NCBI GenBank assembly: GCA_009192285.1
Contig: WBVU01000004.1
Span: forward strand, 1,758,001 to 1,822,000
Source: Morchella semilibera
Lineage: Eukaryota; Ascomycota; Pezizomycetes; Pezizales; Morchellaceae
Direction of reading: 5' to 3'
DNA length: 64,000 bases
The position numbers and the translations under genes are program-made. The notes beneath the pieces are model-generated. The model was not told the DNA's origin, did not search any database, and saw only the letters and a list, made by a program, of their open reading frames with translations. Shown here piece by piece: positions 58,918-64,000 of the stretch; the first letter of the stretch is position 1, and the number at the start of each line of letters is the position of its first letter.

Positions 58918-61900
58918 GTCTAAATGTAGGAAAGGGAGGTGGGGGGGGGGGGGGAACTGCCATAAAAATGTTTTTTTTTTAATTTTCTTTAGAATAGAAA
59001 TAAATGAGTTGACACCACAATTTCATTGACCGTTTTTACAACAGTAATTTCAAGTATCTACGGTTTTCAATTAGTAGATCCCATTGTGTCTTTAATAACG
59101 GCTACTAAGAGAGGTGGAGGCAAACCAGTAAGTTGTCCACTAGTACAGCTACTGATAGGCGAACAACATCGAGAGGCAAGGTTGATGTCTTTGCCTAGCT
59201 ATGGGTTCCGGCGGACCACCGCACAATTGTGAGACCGACGAAAACCGTGCTACTACTACTACTACTTAAGTCAACCCGCAACCAAGACCCTCTATTGGTC
59301 CCGTACTCGTACCTTGCGTGCCTGCTATACAAAGTAGTCCATTTGGTACGCACAATCGCCTTTTCAGGCAATTTAGTTGATTAGTCATCTTAAACTCTGT
59401 CTATCACCGCACTGTCCGGAGCTAGGACATATATTAAGATCCACCCACCATCACATAACTTGGCACTTGGCAAATGTGACGAGTGATAATCTGTGATGGA
59501 AACATTAAATTGATTGATTCATACATGCCTGCAACCCGTAGGTTAAGGCAACCGCCCCTCCCCTGCGCCAACTGCGCATGGAGTGGTGAAAATCTTCCTC
59601 CCCGCCAATCAAACAAAAAGAAAAGACAAACAGCAAAAAACAGAAACCCTCTTCTCAGACCTCCTCAACACTTGCCAGCCTAGTGCGCTCACTGTCTCGA
59701 GCCTCATCATTCACTTAGGCAAGCACCCCCCGAAAGAATAGGAAAAAAACATGCTATCTCAACTCAAACTCGGCCCAAATTTCTTCCCCATCCTCATGTC
59801 CGTATATTCTGTCTTCGATCAATCTTTTCTGATCTGAGAATATCCTGCTGCATTCAATGGAAACATCAAAGCTAAGCTCTTTTCAAGTTTCAGTAACCCC
59901 CTCGCTAGCAGCCAGGGGAGTAACAGAAAAATTAGAAGAGGGTAGGATACCGTTTCCCTGAGGTATGCCCCGTATGGCATACCTCAACAACAGGCCCGCA
60001 AGAGCAAGTTGCCAGGACCCAGTACCCTACGTTAGCGCGCAAAACGGGGAGTACACACGAGGGCGAACAAAAGAAACCTAAAACTTACCTTCCTAAGGAA
60101 GAAGACGTACCAGCTCCACCCCGATAACCGGTGCGGGTGTAGGGCAGGGCTTGCCTGTGTCGGATATTTACTCCACGCGCTCGGGAACCAACCCCTGCAG
60201 GGACCAAACACTCTTGCGAATAGCAGACTTTAAAGTGGGTCCCTTTTGTGCCGGACACCCTGCCTACACCGGAGCGTGCACCGGGGCTGTGTGGGGGCCA
60301 CCCAGGCCTCATTCCTTACAAGGGATTAATTAGTGGGAGCCTAGCTCAAAAAATAATCACGAGAGAGATTGGGAGGATTGGTTTCACACATACCTAAGTA
60401 GCCCTGGCGGTTGGTGTGGGCTACGGCGGTGGCGGGGGAACGGCGGAGGAAACTAGGCGTTTCTGTTAGTATCTGAGCTAGCCAAAGAAGAAGGAAGGGA
60501 GAGATGGAATGGGTTAATGATTTTTTTGTTATACATACCGAAGCAGCCCTTGCAACATGATTGGGCCACGGTGGTTGGTGATGCCGAGACACGAGCTCGG
60601 TGTTGAGGCGCGGGCCCAACTCCGAGACACGGGCTCGGCTCTGGGACATGCATCTAGTTCGGGGGCGAGGCCTAGGGCGTAAAGTCAGAGCAAAGCTCGG
60701 TTGGTAGAAAGTAAAGGAAGGGGGCGAAGATATTGGTACATACCCTCTACTGACATGAGGTCGTTTTTCTGCCGTTTTTGTCGGCCTTGTCGTCGTCGTT
60801 GTTGTTATTTGGGATTGTTGATGTTGTTGGTTAGTGGGTGTTGGTGGGGTGAGAGGTGTCGATGAATGGTGGGATGAGAAGTGTCGATGAATGGTGGGAT
60901 GAGAAGTGTCGATGAATGATGGGGTGAGAAGTGTCGATGAATGGTGGGGTGAGAAGTGTCGATGAATGGTGGGGTGAGAAGTAAGAAGAGATGGAGATGG
61001 TAAGAGAAAGGGTAAGGAAAGAGGGTAAATGTAGTACAGCCTGTGCATGCGCCAAGAAGATAAATTTTAAGCTCCAATGGGGAGATGTGCCCATTCTATG
61101 TGGTCGTGGCATAACTGTGTGCGCAGTGACGCGCGTACTAGAAATGCCTCCTTCTAGATCCCACCAAGACAAAATCCAAAATTTTCTCAAGCCCTCCTAT
61201 TAAGATTTACCCAAAGTAGGGCTCGGTGTACCCCTAAGTGTGCAATATTTAGACGAGTGATATTCTATGATGTAATTCACACCTCAGAACAATGATATTT
61301 CCCCCCTGGGTAAACATTTCTTACATATATCTGAACGTATATACATGTACGTATTGGCTAGAATCATGCAAGGATGTTGAGTAATTTAGAAGAGGCTGAG
61401 TAGCTTAAACAAAATGTGTTCTCAGTTAATATTTCACGAATGAGAAAAGTTTGTTTTGTATTAAATGGACTTTCAAGGAGATAAAACAAAAGTTTGAACC
61501 TCTTTATCTGATATTACGTAGTTTTGAAATTCCTGCGCCTGTAGTATATGTTGAATTCAGCGACGTTTTCAAGCCGAGTGATAGTTTGTGATTTCACATT
61601 CATGAGTCCTCTCGCTAGGGTAAATCGCCTAATAGTCCCACTTCTGAAAATTACATAGCACATACTGAAAGTACTAGGATTATAAAGTACTTTGGATACT
61701 TATCGTGCTAAACAGTTGAGATAGGCGGCGCGGCCATGGCCAATCCCTATATATACATGTAACCACCGCAAGTTACGTCGCGGGCGGTGGGCGAAGGTCA
61801 ACTGGTAATTTTTCTTCGCTACCAATCTTTAATCCATGATCATATGCATGCATTCCATCCGCTATCTGCCTCCACGATCATTTTCTGCATCAACACAGCA

Positions 61901-64000
61901 GGGGAGGAGGTCTAGAAGGGGGACAAGTAGATGTAGGCAGGTACATGTCATCATATATTGCTGATTTTAACCGGCTTAAATTCTCCTGGGACCAATCAGT
62001 TTATATAATCGCATGGAGTTATACCTGCAGGGTCTATGTCTCAGTGCAGGACTACCAGTGCATATATTTACAGATTCTGTTGATTGATCTTAAGCTTCGA
62101 TTAACAGGTTCCAGGAATCCGGTAAATTTAAACTTCTGGTTCCAAATTTCTGCGGCTAATTTTTTGTGCATGGAGATGCCCCGTAAATTCGCAGTAGAGG
62201 AAAGACATATGCATCTTGATAATGATCTTGAATTTTATTCCTAGATACATGTACGTACAAGTAGGTATAGATGCGTATTGTGGACTCATAGTACGTCTGG
62301 ATCAGATGGCTCCATACAGAGAAAGGTAGGTGAAATAGCCACTTGCGTCATGATTTAGAGCTATTTCTTTGCTATAGTTTTCACTTTTTCAAGATCTCCG
62401 ATTCAACAGGATAACGCCCAAAGTATGCATGACCTGGGATCTACCGTGAAAGCTGGTTGCTCACATTTTTAGGAGATGCACGTGGGATTAGAGATACGCC
62501 CCAAATAAATACATAGACTATATAATCGTAGCTGCACATCTCTCTATATTCTTTCAAAAACCAGACCGTCTCTAGCCCTGCTTCACCCCGATCCCAAAAA
62601 TTAGATCAGGCAATCATCGACGCCCATATATTACACTGCTACATGTAAGAAACACTTGTAAATTCTACATGCACCAAGAGAAAGAAGGGCGGTAGAAGGA
62701 TGTAATTTTCGTCAATATCCAGCTATATATATATGTATAGGCAACTTTAGTTCCAGACACGAGACTCCCGTCTCGGTCAAAGAATCACGATGCTAGCTTT
62801 GCAGTACGATCAACCCCACTCTTCTATACTTTGAGAACGAGAATGATTATAGTAGGACAACAAGGACCCTGCTTCTTACATGTATGTGTACTACTGTGGG
62901 TCTTAACCTGGGCCTTCTAGCATAGTGATCTAACCTATATCAGAAGGGATATTACTTTCGTTACAACCAATTTCAGTACATGTATATATGCCAGTGGGCG
63001 CTAGATACTTATCTCCATGGATCCAGAGTGAATATAATATCACATGCTGTCGTTGAAAAGAACCGGGAAAACGGGGCCAGTAGGAACGGGACTATGGAGG
63101 GTTGCTCAGATGAAGACCATACCGCATACCCTCGTTACCTCCGGCCCCGTAGTTCTCAAGAATGACCCCACAAAGAAGTACATATACATGTAGTCTTCAA
63201 CCCCTAGCCCTTACCGTTGACAAGGTACATGGATGGTGCATTTCGGCTAAATTTGTCTGTTCTCACACCAGGTTTCTCTCCAACATGCATGTAGGTACAA
63301 GGTACTTGTACCTCATCTATTTCTTCAGAAGTGATATTGCTGCGCGTCCGAACCCCGCAAAAATAAAGGAAAACGCGATATTTACCCGGGATATTAGCTT
63401 AGATGATGGATGAGATGGAGAAAAGGTTCTTCATTTTCCGGTAAGTGAGGCGATCGAGGTTGATCTTGAGTCTACTAAACGGTGTAGGAGGAGTACATGT
63501 ATCTCAGCTAACAGATAATTGGTCCCAGCCAAGATATGAACCATTGAAAGAGCTTTTAATTTTGTTAAATATCTCTGGAGCCGTTGTGATTGGGTGGTTA
63601 AAACAATTCGTTATATATCAATATATCCCCACCACGAGTCTTATAGAGTCTAGATCTAGAGTGGAATAAAGTTCGCCGGTATCATCGAACCCTAAATGAG
63701 GCATCGCTCGACGAATACCGAACAGAAGCTTGTGGGAAGAACTTTATCCTAAATACATCTTAGAAGCTGCCCTGGTCCTTCTCGGTAAATCAAATATTAC
63801 AGCGGATCATCTCCTTATCCGACGTGTTTTCCCCAGATCTCTCCCCCCACCCCCCGCATTATTACCGGCATTCTCAACCCCTTTGGCTCTTTAACCACGA
63901 GCCTTTCTTAGAACGCGGTTAGGATTGAAACCAGGTCCACAATATTTGTTCCCCCTTTGCAACTACCATCCGGTCCCGGTTAGCTTCAACGACATGCAGA
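58918..64000. other. 5-kb right-end region without a recognised gene
   Basis: The stretch 59560-60740 is more G+C rich, with repeated GGTTGGTG/CGAGACACG(A/G)GCTCGG units and a short hairpin (TGAGGTATGCC/GGCATACCTCA, 59958-59985). A short ATG ORF at 59751 (MLSQLKLGPNFFPILM) might begin a small spliced gene, but I cannot extend it. A 25-bp tandem repeat lies at 60856-60985. From 61.2 kb on, the sequence is AT-rich with many TACATGTA palindromes and no ORF with motifs. TATATA-rich and C-rich (63840) runs occur. Confidence 0.45.
60856..60985. repeat. 25-bp minisatellite, about five units
   Basis: Units beginning GTGTCGATGAATGGTGGG recur exactly every 25 bp (60856, 60881, 60906, 60931, 60956) with one or two substitutions. 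They create long repetitive minus-strand ORFs that are artefacts. Confidence 0.95.

Noticed and set aside
60856-60985. CRISPR array
   Set aside because: The repeats are contiguous with no spacers, and the genome is clearly eukaryotic.
60341-61048. 235-codon minus-strand ORF, rich in His, Ser, Thr and Pro
   Set aside because: Its length comes from the 25-bp minisatellite and low-complexity sequence, and overlapping frames are equally open.

Overview
The window reads as nuclear DNA of a filamentous ascomycete fungus. Almost every gene is split by short (about 45-135 nt) GT-AG introns, and the proteins belong to fungal families: a DUF2838 glycerophosphocholine acyltransferase, a Zn2Cys6 regulator, an Rds1-type ferritin-like protein, a CorA-like protein and a CE4 deacetylase. 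Gene density is low: about 11 recognisable protein genes, two decayed genes and two tRNAs in 64 kb. Long gene-empty stretches are full of small inverted-repeat elements. A Pezizomycete-like genome (truffle or morel type) would fit, but that is an inference from architecture, not something the sequence proves.

Left block (1-9.5 kb): GPC1 (partial, minus), CBF5/dyskerin (plus), the retromer sorting nexin VPS5 (plus), and a Zn2Cys6 transcription factor (minus) that carries a one-base frameshift. A 7.7 kb stretch without a recognised gene follows.

Central block (17.2-26.5 kb): a sugar-utilisation cluster. It holds an MFS sugar-porter gene (minus), then three colinear plus-strand genes: L-rhamnonate dehydratase (LRA3), L-rhamnose 1-dehydrogenase (LRA1) and 2-keto-3-deoxy-L-rhamnonate aldolase (LRA4). 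Together they cover three of the four enzymatic steps of the non-phosphorylated L-rhamnose pathway; the lactonase step (LRA2) is not visible in the window. The transporter and LRA3 diverge from a 2 kb shared upstream region.

Right block (26.5-64 kb): a 9 kb AT-rich gene desert, a secreted CE4 polysaccharide deacetylase (minus), a mannose-6-phosphate isomerase pseudogene with several indels, a VWA-domain protein (plus), a CorA-like membrane protein (minus), a class I methyltransferase pseudogene, an uncertain spliced gene, and an Rds1-like secreted protein (plus) with a one-base loss in a G run. Two identical tRNA-Lys(CTT) genes lie 6 kb apart in opposite orientation. Around them are several families of short terminal-inverted-repeat or foldback elements, including one about 240 bp family with three copies whose ends begin with the palindrome TACATGTA.

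Exon coordinates come from reading splice sites by eye against remembered family conservation. No alignment or expression data were available.
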